Shown: positions 54,644 to 63,821, numbered from the stretch's first letter. The stretch is DNA of 64,000 nucleotides from Catellatospora sp. TT07R-123 (GCF_018327705.1 NZ_BNEM01000001.1:4278001-4342000), one strand, 5' to 3'. Program-made: numbers and translations. Notes: generated from the letters alone by a model not told the origin.

Positions 54644-54964
54644 ATGATCGCCATGGAGCTCGCCCAGGCGGCGTGGACGCACGCCACAGCGACGCTGAGC
54701 CCGCTCGCCGACGCCGTCCTGGCCGCACCCGGGGACCCCAAGGGCGAGATCGCCACCACGAACATCCTGACCTTCTTCGCGACCAAGATCTCCCCGATCC
54801 TGCTCGCGATCCTGGGCGTGATCTTCATCGGGCGCGCCAGCAAGGGCGAGGTCTCGAAGGTGCTCACCAGTTCCGCGATCGCCATCATCGGCATCGCCTT
54901 CATCGTCGGCGCCGGTGCGCTGCTGCTGGTCGGGGAAAACCTCGTCAAGATCATGTTCGAGTAG
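54644..54964 (+). CDS. Small two-helix membrane protein, VirB2/pilin-like
   Basis: The 106-residue protein has an N-terminal amphipathic part and two membrane helices (about 43-65 and 76-98). A short charged loop (GRASKGEVSKVL) lies between them, the layout of type IV secretion pilin-like VirB2/TrbC proteins. Sequence similarity alone is not enough for a firm name. GGGGAGGT precedes the ATG at 54644. It is the first gene of a tightly packed cluster whose third gene is a VirB4-like ATPase, which supports a secretion-apparatus role. Confidence 0.65.
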   Translation: MIAMELAQAAWTHATATLSPLADAVLAAPGDPKGEIATTNILTFFATKISPILLAILGVIFIGRASKGEVSKVLTSSAIAIIGIAFIVGAGALLLVGENLVKIMFE

Positions 54965-54972
54965 GCGGAACC

Positions 54973-55335
54973 ATGCGGCTGCGCACGGACGACGACATCT
55001 ACCGGGCTCGCCTGGTCTATCTCGGGCCGCCCGGCTACACCCTCCCGGTGCAGCTGCCCTACGCGCAGTACGGCCTGTTCGTGCTGCTCGTGCCGCTCTA
55101 CATGGGCATCCACTGGATCTTCAGCCAGCGCTTCGAGATCTTCCCGACCTGGGAGATCGCGCTGGCTATCGTCTCGACGTCGTACGTGTTCCGCCACGTC
55201 GACCCCGACCGCCCCGCCCGCATGGTGATCCGCACCGCGCTCACCGACTGGCGGCGCGACCGTGAGGCCGGCGCCGAGCATCACGACCCGCGCCTGGTCG
55301 CGCGCCGCGTCGTCGTGCGGCGGGCGATCACATGA
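54973..55335 (+). CDS. TcpE-like conjugation/secretion membrane protein
   Basis: The 120-residue protein has two central membrane helices (about 34-52 and 60-78) flanked by charged cytoplasmic ends. LRTDDDIYRARLVYLG and the C-terminal DWRRDREAGAEH region fit the size and topology of TcpE/PrgI-type proteins that precede a VirB4 ATPase in Gram-positive conjugation loci. The match is by architecture and context. The ATG at 54973 lies 8 bp after the previous stop; its own stop overlaps the next ATG (ATGA). Confidence 0.65.
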   Translation: MRLRTDDDIYRARLVYLGPPGYTLPVQLPYAQYGLFVLLVPLYMGIHWIFSQRFEIFPTWEIALAIVSTSYVFRHVDPDRPARMVIRTALTDWRRDREAGAEHHDPRLVARRVVVRRAIT

Positions 55336-58300
55336 CCGGGCACGATACCGAGTACGACCTGGACGACACCGTCTCCGACGTCGTCCCCTCCGTCGAAGGC
55401 TCTGCCGCGCAGGGCCCCGTCGCCGTGTTCCAGCCGCCCCGGCGCCGCGAACCGGCCGCGCCCGAGCAGGCCCCCGTCGCCGGTGACGGCCGCCCCGAGG
55501 CCCGCATCGACGGCACCCGGCCCGACAGCGGCCGCGACCTGCGCAGCGACCTGCAGACCACGGCCGACCGCCGCGCCGCCGAGCTGCGCGCCGCCGCCGA
55601 CCGCGCCACCCAGGCGCAGCGGGAACGGCTCGCCAGCGCCCGCCGCGAGAACGAGCCGCCACCGCCTCCCCCGCCGCCAACCGCACCGGTCGGCCCGGAC
55701 ATCGAGTCGCCGTTCCTGGAGCTGTTCGACGCCGAGGCGGCCGACCCGGGTTCGGTCACCCGCGGTGGCGGCGTGCCCCGCACGGCGCCGACCCGGGCCG
55801 CGCAGCCGCCCGTCCCGCCGCCGCCGGCCGGCCCGGCCCCGAACTTCGTCCCGCTGCCGCCCGACCCGACCCGCGCCGCCGCCCACCCGGGCGCCGCGGC
55901 ACCGGGCCGCGCCCCGAGCCAGCCCGCCGCCCCGAGCCGCGCGCAGCAGCCGTCGGGACGTACCCCCGAGGCGCCTGCCGCCGGACCCGCCGCGACCGGC
56001 CGACCGGCCGCATCCGGCCTGGCCGGCCAGCGCCCCGGTGGGCCCGCCGGACCGGCCCGCCCGGCCGGGCCGCCCCCGGCCGCCCCGGTCAGCGGCGTGC
56101 CCGTCAGCGGCATCCCCATGCGCCCGCCGCCGGACCTGCGCCAGCGTCCCGTCAGCTCGGTCCCGGTGAGCTCCGTGCCGGTCAGCACCGTGCCGCTGAG
56201 CAGCCGACCCCTCGCGCCGCAGGGCGCCCCGGCGCAGCATCCCGGCCGCCACGCGGCCCCGGCCGCGCCGCGCGCACCCCAGCGCGCGAGCACCAAGCCG
56301 GTCAAGGCGGCGACGCCGCCCAGGCAGAAGCGCGACCGCGACGCCGCGCAGGAGATCGCGATCACCGAGATCGCCGGGCACCTCACGTTCACCCCGCACG
56401 CGGTGACGGCCTGGTACCTGCTGCCCGAGGTCCGCTGGGCGTTCCGCCCCGACGCCGACCGCGAGGCGCTCCTGTCCGCCATCAGCGAGCAGTACGCGGG
56501 CCTGGCCGGATTCCGGCTGCACCTGCGGCGCACCACCAGGCCGTTCCCGGCCGACCAGTGGGCGCAGCAGCTCGACCAGCTCACGACCCGCCCGCTGCCC
56601 GCGGTGCCCGGCGCCCCCGGCTGGGGCGACCACCTGGTCAACGCCCAGCGGCACCTACTCGACATCAACCACAGCGAGGGCCAGACCTTCCTGGGCGTCA
56701 CCTTCGCCCGCCGGGCGCTGGGCGACTCGTTCAGCGAGAAGCTGCTGCGCGCCTTCGGCAAGGGCACCGCCGACTCCGAACGCCGCAAACTCGGCAAGCA
56801 GGTCGAGCAGTTCGACGAGGTGCTCGCCGCGTTCGGCATGCGCGGCCAGCGCGCCGCCTCCGGTGAGCTGGAATGGCTGCTCTACCGCTCCGTCGCGCTC
56901 GGCATGAGCCCGCCCGCCACGATGGGCTCGGTCGGCCACGGCCGCTGGGAGGAGGGCGACCTGCTCGCCCTCACCGAGCAGATCGAGCGCTACCGCGCGC
57001 CGTACGGCAGCACGGTCAAGCTCGTCAACCGGATGACCGGCGAGGAACGGCACGTCGCCGTGCTCACCGTCGGCCGCATGGAGCCGCTGGACATCCCCGA
57101 GCGGCACGAGCCCTGGTTGCACTTCCACGAGCGGCTGCCCTGGCCGATGGAGCTGTCGTCGCGGGTGGACATCCTCGGCCCGCAGGACAGCTTCCGCAAC
57201 CTCGAACACCGGCTGCGCATGATCCGCTCGCAACAGCTGGACTACCTCGAGCACGGCATGGACGCCCCGCCCGAGCTGGAGCGCCTGGCCAGCCGCGCCC
57301 TGGTCATGGGCGACGAGATGACCACCGGCCTGCCCGTCGACTCCGCCCGCGCGCACGGCTGGCACCGCGTCGCCGTCAGCGGCGCCACCCGCGACGAGTG
57401 CCTGGAACGGGCCCGCTCGGTCATCTCGGCATACAGCCGCGACCTGCGCGTGTCCCTGCAGCACCCCAAGCAGCAGGACCAGCTCGCCCGCGAGTTCATC
57501 CCCGGCGAGCCCATCGCCAACACCGGCTACCTGCGCCGTATGCCGGTGCGGCTGCTCGCCGCCGCGCTGCCCCAGGCCGCGTCGACCGTCGGCGACCGCC
57601 GCGGCGACCTGCTCGGCCGTACGGCGGGCACCTGCCGCCGCCCCGTCTTCCTCGACCCGCACTTCCCGATGGAGGTGCGCGAGCGCTCCGGCCTGTCCGT
57701 CATGGTCGCCGAGCCCGGTGGTGGCAAGTCGACCCTGCTCGGCGCCATGGGCTACCTCAACGCCCGCCGCGGCGTCCAGGTCACCCTGCTCGACCCGAGC
57801 GGCCCGCTGGCCCGGCTCGCGAGCATGCCCGAGCTGCGGCCGTACTCCCGCGTGCTCAACCTGACCGGCGGGGAGCAGGGCACGCTCGCGCCGTACTCCC
57901 TGATCCCGACCCCGCAGCGCACCGAGTTCCCGACCGGGCCCAACGGCGACCGCGAGTATGAGATCGCCGTCAGCAACGCCCGCGCCGAACGCCGCATGCT
58001 CGTGCAGGACATCTGCGCCATGCTCGTGCCGCCGCAGGTCGCCCGCGAGGCGTCCACCGCCACGCTGCTGCGCCACGCCGTCCGCACCGTCCCCGCCGAG
58101 GAGACCGCGACCCTCGACGACGTCGTACGCTGCCTCGCCGGCATCGACGACACCGGCCGCGAACTGGCCAACCTGCTGCTCGACACCGCCGAGATGCCGC
58201 TGGCGCTGCTGTTCTTCGGCAGCCCGCCCGGCGACCTGCTCAGCACCGACGCGGCGCTCACCGTCATCACCATGTCCGGCCTGCGCCTGCCCGACCTCAA

Positions 58301-58865
58301 GATCGAGCGCGAGTACTGGTCGGCCGAAGAGGCCCTGGCCCTGCCGATGCTGCACACCGCGCACCGGCTCGCCGTGCGCCGCTGCTACTCCGGCGACATG
58401 CACCAGCGCAAACTCGTCGGCCTCGACGAGGCCCACTTCATGGAGGGGTGGCGGTCCGGGCGCTCGTTCCTGGTCCGGCTCGCCCGCGACAGCCGCAAGT
58501 GGAACCTCGCCGCGCTCGTCGCCTCCCAGAACCCGAAGGACATCCTCGGGCTCGACGTGCAGAACCTCGTCTCGACCGTGTTCGTGGGGCGTATCGCGCA
58601 GGACCCGGAGATCGCCTCCGAGGCGCTGCGGCTGCTGCGCGTGCCGACGGATGTGGGGTACGAGGAAGTGCTGGCCTCGCTGTCGGCGCCCGACGCCAAC
58701 AGCGCGGGGCGGCTGGGATACCGCGAGTTCGTGCTGCGGGACGTGGACAGCCGCGTGCAGCGGGTGCGAGTCGACGTGTCGTACGTGCCGGGGCTGCTCG
58801 AAACCCTCGACACGACGCCCACCGGACAGGCTGAGACACGGAGCGCGCAGGGGGGCGGGCGGTGA
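55332..58865 (+). CDS. VirB4/TraC-like ATPase with proline-rich N-terminus
   Basis: The 1177-residue protein has a low-complexity Pro/Ala/Arg-rich region (1 to about 335) with tandem VSSVPVSSVPVSTVP repeats near 254-290. A middle domain then leads to a RecA-like VirB4/AAA_10 ATPase. Walker A is EPGGGKST (794-801, Lys799) and Walker B is LVGLDEAHF (Asp1032, Glu1033). A conserved VASQNPKDILG segment follows. VirB4 proteins power assembly and substrate passage in type IV secretion and conjugation. The long disordered N-terminus is unusual. The ATG overlaps the TcpE-like gene and the stop overlaps the next start. Confidence 0.85.
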   Translation: MTGHDTEYDLDDTVSDVVPSVEGSAAQGPVAVFQPPRRREPAAPEQAPVAGDGRPEARIDGTRPDSGRDLRSDLQTTADRRAAELRAAADRATQAQRERLASARRENEPPPPPPPPTAPVGPDIESPFLELFDAEAADPGSVTRGGGVPRTAPTRAAQPPVPPPPAGPAPNFVPLPPDPTRAAAHPGAAAPGRAPSQPAAPSRAQQPSGRTPEAPAAGPAATGRPAASGLAGQRPGGPAGPARPAGPPPAAPVSGVPVSGIPMRPPPDLRQRPVSSVPVSSVPVSTVPLSSRPLAPQGAPAQHPGRHAAPAAPRAPQRASTKPVKAATPPRQKRDRDAAQEIAITEIAGHLTFTPHAVTAWYLLPEVRWAFRPDADREALLSAISEQYAGLAGFRLHLRRTTRPFPADQWAQQLDQLTTRPLPAVPGAPGWGDHLVNAQRHLLDINHSEGQTFLGVTFARRALGDSFSEKLLRAFGKGTADSERRKLGKQVEQFDEVLAAFGMRGQRAASGELEWLLYRSVALGMSPPATMGSVGHGRWEEGDLLALTEQIERYRAPYGSTVKLVNRMTGEERHVAVLTVGRMEPLDIPERHEPWLHFHERLPWPMELSSRVDILGPQDSFRNLEHRLRMIRSQQLDYLEHGMDAPPELERLASRALVMGDEMTTGLPVDSARAHGWHRVAVSGATRDECLERARSVISAYSRDLRVSLQHPKQQDQLAREFIPGEPIANTGYLRRMPVRLLAAALPQAASTVGDRRGDLLGRTAGTCRRPVFLDPHFPMEVRERSGLSVMVAEPGGGKSTLLGAMGYLNARRGVQVTLLDPSGPLARLASMPELRPYSRVLNLTGGEQGTLAPYSLIPTPQRTEFPTGPNGDREYEIAVSNARAERRMLVQDICAMLVPPQVAREASTATLLRHAVRTVPAEETATLDDVVRCLAGIDDTGRELANLLLDTAEMPLALLFFGSPPGDLLSTDAALTVITMSGLRLPDLKIEREYWSAEEALALPMLHTAHRLAVRRCYSGDMHQRKLVGLDEAHFMEGWRSGRSFLVRLARDSRKWNLAALVASQNPKDILGLDVQNLVSTVFVGRIAQDPEIASEALRLLRVPTDVGYEEVLASLSAPDANSAGRLGYREFVLRDVDSRVQRVRVDVSYVPGLLETLDTTPTGQAETRSAQGGGR

Positions 58866-60739
58866 AGCGGCTGGGAGCTGCGGCGGTTGCTTCGGTCGTA
58901 CTGGCACTGGGGACACTGTTCGGGGCTCCGGTGCAGGCGGCTGCGGACACTGCTGCCGCGGCGAAGACTGCGCCCGGGGACAAGCTGTGCTCCCTGGAGG
59001 AGTGGACCAAGCGCGGGCTCGACGAGTGCATCTCACGGCTGCAAGAGGTCAGCGCGGCGCGGGCCCAGTGCCTCGCGGCGCCGAATCCTGCCGCGCCCGA
59101 CTCCGGCCTCGCCGGCTGGTTCGTCTCCAAGCCCACCTGGGACACCCGGGGGCCGGCGGGTAAGTACGCCCGCTACGGCTACGCGGGTTATGACTACACC
59201 ACGTATGACATCAACTGCGTGCAGACCGTCATGCACCCTGACTACAAGCTTGAGAACACGATCGCGAACGGCGAGTTCATGCTCGCCAGCGGCATCGTCG
59301 GGGTGTCCAACGCGCTCCGGGAGCGTGCCTGGGAGCCCAGCGAGATGTGGGGCTGGGCCGACCCGCTCGTCGAGAAGGCCACCCAGGCCCTCTACACGCA
59401 GGTGTTCACAGTCTTCGGCGTGATCACGCTTGCTGTCATCGGCGTGTACCTGCTGTGGCGATCCCGGCAGGCGCAGATGTCCATGGCCCTCACGACCGTC
59501 GGCTGGGCGATTCTCGTCATGGTCGGGGTTACTGCTCTAGCAAGCTGGCCTGTCCAGTCCGCGAAGGCAGCCGATGGAACTTTGGTTGGAGTGCTCAGCG
59601 TCGTACACGATGCGGTCGGTCCTCGGTCCGCGCCGACCACTACCTGTAGCGACCCGGCACCCGGTGCCTGCGACGACCATCGGCCCCCGGCGGTCCGCGC
59701 CGGGGACACTGCAGTTGAGGCGCTCCTGTACCGCAATTGGCTGCGAGGCGAACTCGGATCTGCAGACAGCGAGACGGCGAAGAAGTACGGACCCGCTCTC
59801 CTCCGAGCGAAGTCGCTGAGCTGGCAGGAAGTCGAACAGATCAACGACACGCCGAACGCGGATGCTCGACAGCAGTTACGAGACGGGCTGATTCGTCAGA
59901 AGCAGAGCGATTGGATGAAGGTCTCGGAGCAGATCCGCACCGAAGACCCGCAGGCATACCAGTACCTACAGGGCACTAAGGGTATGGAGCGGATCGGCGC
60001 GGGATTCGTTGCGATCCTGTCGGCCATCTCCTTCGCCGCGTTTGACGTCATCGCTTCGGTACTGGTCCTGCTCGGCTTCCTCATCATCAGATGGGCTGTA
60101 ATCGCTGCTCCGGCGCTCGGCACCGTCGGATTGCTACGCCCGGCCAGCGCTGGGCTTCGACGCCTGGTCAACTCGGTGCTGGCAGCACTCTTCAACATCG
60201 CGATTTTCGGCACAGGCGCCGCGATCTACTTGTTCGCAGTTGATTTGATCATGAGTACGTCGTCGCTGGCAGGCTGGCTCCAGGTCACCTTGGTGCTCCT
60301 GTGCGGCATAGTCGGATGGATTCTGCTTCGGCCATACAGCCGAATCACTCAGTTGGCTGGAGGCAGCAGCGGCACCTCCCTGATTACCGCACGGCCGTCA
60401 GCGGCCACGAGCATCCAGCCAGGCGACCGTACCCCCGCTGGCATCGTGGTAGCTCCTGGTAGCACTACCGCCACATCTGTCCCCGAGGCGAGGCCTGAGC
60501 TAGCAGTAGCCGCCGAGGAGTCCGCAGCATCGGTTCGCGCCGAAGCACGGGGCGGCAATGACCCTGTGCGGACAGAGGCATGGCGTTCGGCGGACGTGCC
60601 CGATCTCGAGCCGAGCTACTCGGTCTACCGGCCGGCGAACGTGCCCCAGCAGGCCACGACCAGATCCGAGGCCCGAACCGAGCCGTCCAGCGAGCCCGCT
60701 CGGCCGAGCAGGGCCGAGACCAGGTCCGAGTCGAGGTAG
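58862..60739 (+). CDS. Polytopic membrane protein, VirB6/TrbL-like
   Basis: The 625-residue protein has a signal peptide (to about 28, AQAAA-type site) and an external Cys-containing domain (residues 30-175). A helix pair follows (about 180-230), then an external segment, a cluster of four or five helices (about 375-500) and a hydrophilic, Arg/Glu/Ser-rich C-terminal tail. This resembles the VirB6/TrbL/TcpH-type channel component. The GTG at 58862 overlaps the VirB4 stop. From roughly 59.2 kb the GC content drops clearly, and codon 339 (59876-59878) is the rare Leu codon TTA. Confidence 0.7.
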   Translation: MKRLGAAAVASVVLALGTLFGAPVQAAADTAAAAKTAPGDKLCSLEEWTKRGLDECISRLQEVSAARAQCLAAPNPAAPDSGLAGWFVSKPTWDTRGPAGKYARYGYAGYDYTTYDINCVQTVMHPDYKLENTIANGEFMLASGIVGVSNALRERAWEPSEMWGWADPLVEKATQALYTQVFTVFGVITLAVIGVYLLWRSRQAQMSMALTTVGWAILVMVGVTALASWPVQSAKAADGTLVGVLSVVHDAVGPRSAPTTTCSDPAPGACDDHRPPAVRAGDTAVEALLYRNWLRGELGSADSETAKKYGPALLRAKSLSWQEVEQINDTPNADARQQLRDGLIRQKQSDWMKVSEQIRTEDPQAYQYLQGTKGMERIGAGFVAILSAISFAAFDVIASVLVLLGFLIIRWAVIAAPALGTVGLLRPASAGLRRLVNSVLAALFNIAIFGTGAAIYLFAVDLIMSTSSLAGWLQVTLVLLCGIVGWILLRPYSRITQLAGGSSGTSLITARPSAATSIQPGDRTPAGIVVAPGSTTATSVPEARPELAVAAEESAASVRAEARGGNDPVRTEAWRSADVPDLEPSYSVYRPANVPQQATTRSEARTEPSSEPARPSRAETRSESR

Positions 60740-60741
60740 TG

Positions 60742-61260
60742 ATGTCCCGAATCCCTCTACGGCCCCGAACCGTGGTGGCGCTCGGGCTGGCGGTATTCGT
60801 CGTCTTCATCGTGGCAATCGGCAAGCTGGTCGGCGGCGGAAGCGTACTGCCAGCCGATGAGCCGCCGCCGACTACACAGCACACGGTGGACGCGGACGCC
60901 GACGATGACGGGGTCGTAACGGTCGACACCACGCCGAGCGCGGTGACGCCGACCAACGGGCCTGAGGCTTTGGCACTAGCCACCTCTTTCGCAAAGAACT
61001 GGATCCGGCACGACCGTAATGCGAAGGAATGGCTGGACGCTCTCAGGCCGATGTGCACCGATGCGCTCGTCACCGAACTCGACGGGGTGGATCCGGTAAG
61101 CGTGCCCGCCAATCGCATTACCGGGACGGCACATGTCGAGGCTCTTGCGGACACTTACGTCGAGGTCGCCATTCCTATCGATGCCGGTACACTTCGGCTA
61201 CGTTTGGTCGCGCCCCAGGGCAAATGGATGGTGGACGGCATCGACTGGGAGCGCGTATGA
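60742..61260 (+). CDS. Single-pass VirB8/TcpC-like NTF2-fold protein
   Basis: The 172-residue protein has one membrane helix (about 10-30, VVALGLAVFVVFIVAIGKLV), a charged Asp-rich linker and an external domain (residues 70-172). The external domain resembles the NTF2-like fold of VirB8/TcpC (FAKNWIRHDRNAKEWLDALRP, GKWMVDGIDWERV). Such proteins link the inner-membrane parts of type IV systems. The ATG at 60742 is 2 bp after the previous stop. Its own stop overlaps the hydrolase gene. GC content is lower than in the proximal cluster. Confidence 0.7.
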   Translation: MSRIPLRPRTVVALGLAVFVVFIVAIGKLVGGGSVLPADEPPPTTQHTVDADADDDGVVTVDTTPSAVTPTNGPEALALATSFAKNWIRHDRNAKEWLDALRPMCTDALVTELDGVDPVSVPANRITGTAHVEALADTYVEVAIPIDAGTLRLRLVAPQGKWMVDGIDWERV

Positions 61261-62405
61261 GCGTCCCTCCTATCATCACGAGCCCTATCCGCGAGGGCAG
61301 CCGTCGATTACTCCGCCCTGGAGTCATAGTTGCCGTCACTTCGGTTCTGGCGCTGCTGTGCTGCGGTGGAGCCGTTACAGCCGTGATCTTCGGAGATCTG
61401 GCTACGAATCAATCACCACTGACGAATACACTCAACTGCGGCAGCACCAAGACCGTGAGCGCCACAGGTCAGTTTCCGCGCATCGGTCCTTATGGCGAGG
61501 ACAAGGTTCGAAATGCCGCCATCATCATCAAGACCGGCCAGCAGCTGAAGGTGCCACCGCGCGGCTGGGTGATCGCAGTGGCAACTGCGATGCAGGAAAG
61601 CAGCCTGACTAATCACGGATTTCTCGGCGAGCGCAACGACCATGACTCCCTTGGGCTGTTCCAACAACGTCCAAGTCAGGGTTGGGGCACCCCGGAACAG
61701 ATCATGGATCCTGTGTACGCGGCGACGAAGTTCTACCAGAAGCTCCTGAAGATAAAGAACTGGGATACCCTTCCGCTCACTGTCGCCGCACAGCGGGTCC
61801 AGATCAGCGCTTATCCGAACGCCTACGCAAAACATGAGCCCTTGGCGACACGCATCGTCAACGAGTTGACCGACGGTGCTGCCCGCGCGGTACTCGTCGG
61901 CAACCAACTGCGTTGCGCGGCGTTCGGCCAGATCGCGGCATCGGGATGGACGGCCCCCGTCAAGGCCTCGATCAATTCGCGTTTTCGAACTGCAGATCGG
62001 CCGGCCCACAATGGCGTCGACCTTGGTGCCGCCCGCCACACCCCCATTCGAGCCGCCGCAGCCGGCGTGGTGATCATAAGCAAGTGCGACCTCGGGAATT
62101 GCGACCGAGACGGCAACCTCAACACCCCAGGATGCGGCTGGTACGTAGACATCCTTCATGCCGACCAGGTCATAACCAGGTACTGCCATATGCAAAGCCG
62201 CCCCCTTGTACGTGTCGGCGATCGAATCTCGCCCGGGCAGGTGATCGGGTACGTCGGCAACAGTGGCCATTCCACCGGACCGCACCTTCACTTCGAAGTC
62301 CATCTCGATGGTGACCGCTCGCATGGCGGCGCCGTGGATCCGATTCCCTTCATGGCAGGAAAGGGCGCCGCTCTCGGCAACGGCGATGGGGGGAAGGACG
62401 CATGA
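61257..62405 (+). CDS. Bifunctional lysozyme-like / M23 peptidase
   Basis: The 382-residue protein has one membrane anchor (about 22-46) and a lytic-transglycosylase-like domain (about 75-200; candidate catalytic Glu114 in ATAMQESSLTNHG; SLGLFQQRPSQGWG). A LytM/M23 metallopeptidase domain follows (about 230-365; His251 and Asp255 in HNGVDLG, HLHFEV at 343-348). Both activities cut peptidoglycan, as VirB1/TcpG-type enzymes do to make room for a secretion apparatus. Codon 18 is TTA (61308-61310). The ATG overlaps the previous stop. Confidence 0.86.
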   Translation: MSVPPIITSPIREGSRRLLRPGVIVAVTSVLALLCCGGAVTAVIFGDLATNQSPLTNTLNCGSTKTVSATGQFPRIGPYGEDKVRNAAIIIKTGQQLKVPPRGWVIAVATAMQESSLTNHGFLGERNDHDSLGLFQQRPSQGWGTPEQIMDPVYAATKFYQKLLKIKNWDTLPLTVAAQRVQISAYPNAYAKHEPLATRIVNELTDGAARAVLVGNQLRCAAFGQIAASGWTAPVKASINSRFRTADRPAHNGVDLGAARHTPIRAAAAGVVIISKCDLGNCDRDGNLNTPGCGWYVDILHADQVITRYCHMQSRPLVRVGDRISPGQVIGYVGNSGHSTGPHLHFEVHLDGDRSHGGAVDPIPFMAGKGAALGNGDGGKDA

Positions 62406-63019
62406 CTGAAGCGGACTTTGCGGCCTGGGCCGCCGAATGGCGTACTCCGCCTGCCCCGGTAGTTCCTGTTCCTGCCATGACACTTGTCGGCAGTGGCGGA
62501 TCGCTTCGTGGAGCCCGCGTGATGATCGGGTTGCCGGGGCACGGATGGCGTACCGAGCTGCGTGGTGATGCGATCATCCGGCAGGGCGCGCGAAGTCTGG
62601 TCCCAGTTCTGGCGGAGGCAGAGTGGTACCGCGCTGAGAGGGAACGCGTCGAGGTCTTCGCGGCGCTGGTACCAGTCGAGCGAGTCTGGGTCGAGACCAT
62701 CAGTACTGCCGCCGAAAGAGCCGCCGGACCTGTGGACAGTCTCGTGCTGGTATCGCTGGACGCCCCGCCGACTCGGGGGGCCCTGCCAGCCGAGATCCTG
62801 GCGTCACAGGCCACTGGACAGCTGACGGGCCGCCGGCTCGTCCAGACTGGCAACGACGGTGAGCAGCGCGGTCTACGGGCCGTCACGGAGGCGCACCTGG
62901 GAACGGCTGGTTCGCCGCAGGTCAGGGTCGCCCAGGAAAGTGAGTGGTATCGCTGGGCTGCTACCGGTCAGGCACCAGCCACTCGCGCCGTCCCGCTAGC
63001 AGAACTCTGGCTTGAGTAG
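62402..63019 (+). CDS. Unknown soluble protein at end of secretion-like cluster
   Basis: The 205-residue protein has no signal peptide or membrane segment. It has a LVGSGGSLRGARVMIGLPGHGWRTEL-like block and WYRAERERVEVFAALVPVERVWVE, with a similar WYRWAATGQ near the C-terminus. I do not recognise a family. It overlaps the hydrolase gene by 4 bp and ends 10 bp before the opposing gene, so it is the last gene of the cluster. It might be a substrate adaptor or regulator of the apparatus, which is a guess. Confidence 0.6.
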   Translation: MTEADFAAWAAEWRTPPAPVVPVPAMTLVGSGGSLRGARVMIGLPGHGWRTELRGDAIIRQGARSLVPVLAEAEWYRAERERVEVFAALVPVERVWVETISTAAERAAGPVDSLVLVSLDAPPTRGALPAEILASQATGQLTGRRLVQTGNDGEQRGLRAVTEAHLGTAGSPQVRVAQESEWYRWAATGQAPATRAVPLAELWLE

Positions 63020-63029
63020 TCGTGGCCGA

Positions 63030-63539
63030 TCACGCTGCGATGCTTGGCGAAGGCGTCGGTGAGGCACTTGGCATCGGGCCTTGCTCCGCAGCACAGACAC
63101 GCCAACCGTCCTCCTCTACCAGACCGAATTGCCAGCGCTGCTGACTACTGCTCTCCTCGGCGCCGTCCTTGATCGCGGTGACGGTCAGATCGGTCTGAAT
63201 CCGCACCTGGCCGCTTTGGTCAGCACGGTTGAGAGCACCCCAGCTGATGATGACCTGAACGCCGAAGTCGTGTTCCCGTTTCGCCAGCTCATCGATAAGA
63301 GCTGACATCGGTGCCAGCGCGCTCGGATCCTGGCAGGTGTAGAGATCAACACCGACTTCATCCTTGTTCTGGAGCGCTGCCCGCAGATACTCGGCGACGA
63401 CCACCTCCGGAACGGATCGGTCGATCTTGGTTGCCTCGTGGTATGCCGTCAACGTGGCGACGGCGGCGCCGATGCCCCCCACCGCCAACACGATCACCAG
63501 TCCCAGCAGGACCTTGCGCCAAACCGACCGCCGCTCCAT
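63030..63539 (-). CDS. Single-pass NTF2-like external protein, unknown function
   Basis: The 169-residue protein has one membrane helix (about 10-32, VLLGLVIVLAVGGIGAAVATL) and an external NTF2-like domain (VVVAEYLRAALQNKDEVGVDLYTC, WQFGLVEEDGWRVC), ending in a Pro/Ser tail. Its layout parallels the VirB8-like protein at 60742-61260. It is convergent with the preceding cluster and of similar lower GC content. I chose the ATG at 63539; an in-frame ATG at 63569 is possible. Confidence 0.65.
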   Translation of the reverse strand: MERRSVWRKVLLGLVIVLAVGGIGAAVATLTAYHEATKIDRSVPEVVVAEYLRAALQNKDEVGVDLYTCQDPSALAPMSALIDELAKREHDFGVQVIISWGALNRADQSGQVRIQTDLTVTAIKDGAEESSSQQRWQFGLVEEDGWRVCAAEQGPMPSASPTPSPSIAA

Positions 63540-63662
63540 CGCACCATTCTCGCTCAGACATCCGCTCATGTGAGTGCATGCCAGCGTGGCACACCGCCGC
63601 ACCCGCCCGCCATCACTTCACCGACAGGCGGCGCCCCCGGCCCGAAGGCCCCCCGCAGCAGC

Positions 63663-63821
63663 TCAGACAGACCCGCGGTTCAGCGTTCCGGCAGCCCACA
63701 GCCCGCAGCAACACATGATCACCAGGATCAGCGCGATCGCGACCGCCGCGAGCACGAGCCCGACCGGCTTCTTCAGATACCCCAGCAGTCGCGACGGCGG
63801 CTTGGGCGGCTCAGGCTGCAT
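63663..63821 (-). CDS. 52-residue membrane protein with Cys triplet
   Basis: A short gene on the minus strand encodes 52 residues: a Pro-rich start (MQPEPPKPPSRLLGYLKKPV), one membrane helix (LVLAAVAIALILVI) followed by MCCCGLW, and a short end. The codon bias fits the genome. It is followed by a TGA inside a GC-rich stretch. The family is unknown. Short single-pass proteins with a Cys triplet at the helix end are compatible with lipidation. Confidence 0.5.
   Translation of the reverse strand: MQPEPPKPPSRLLGYLKKPVGLVLAAVAIALILVIMCCCGLWAAGTLNRGSV

Noticed and set aside
54411-63602. Integrative conjugative element with defined borders
   Set aside because: No integrase, excisionase, relaxase, tRNA gene or direct repeats are visible; only the apparatus genes are supported.
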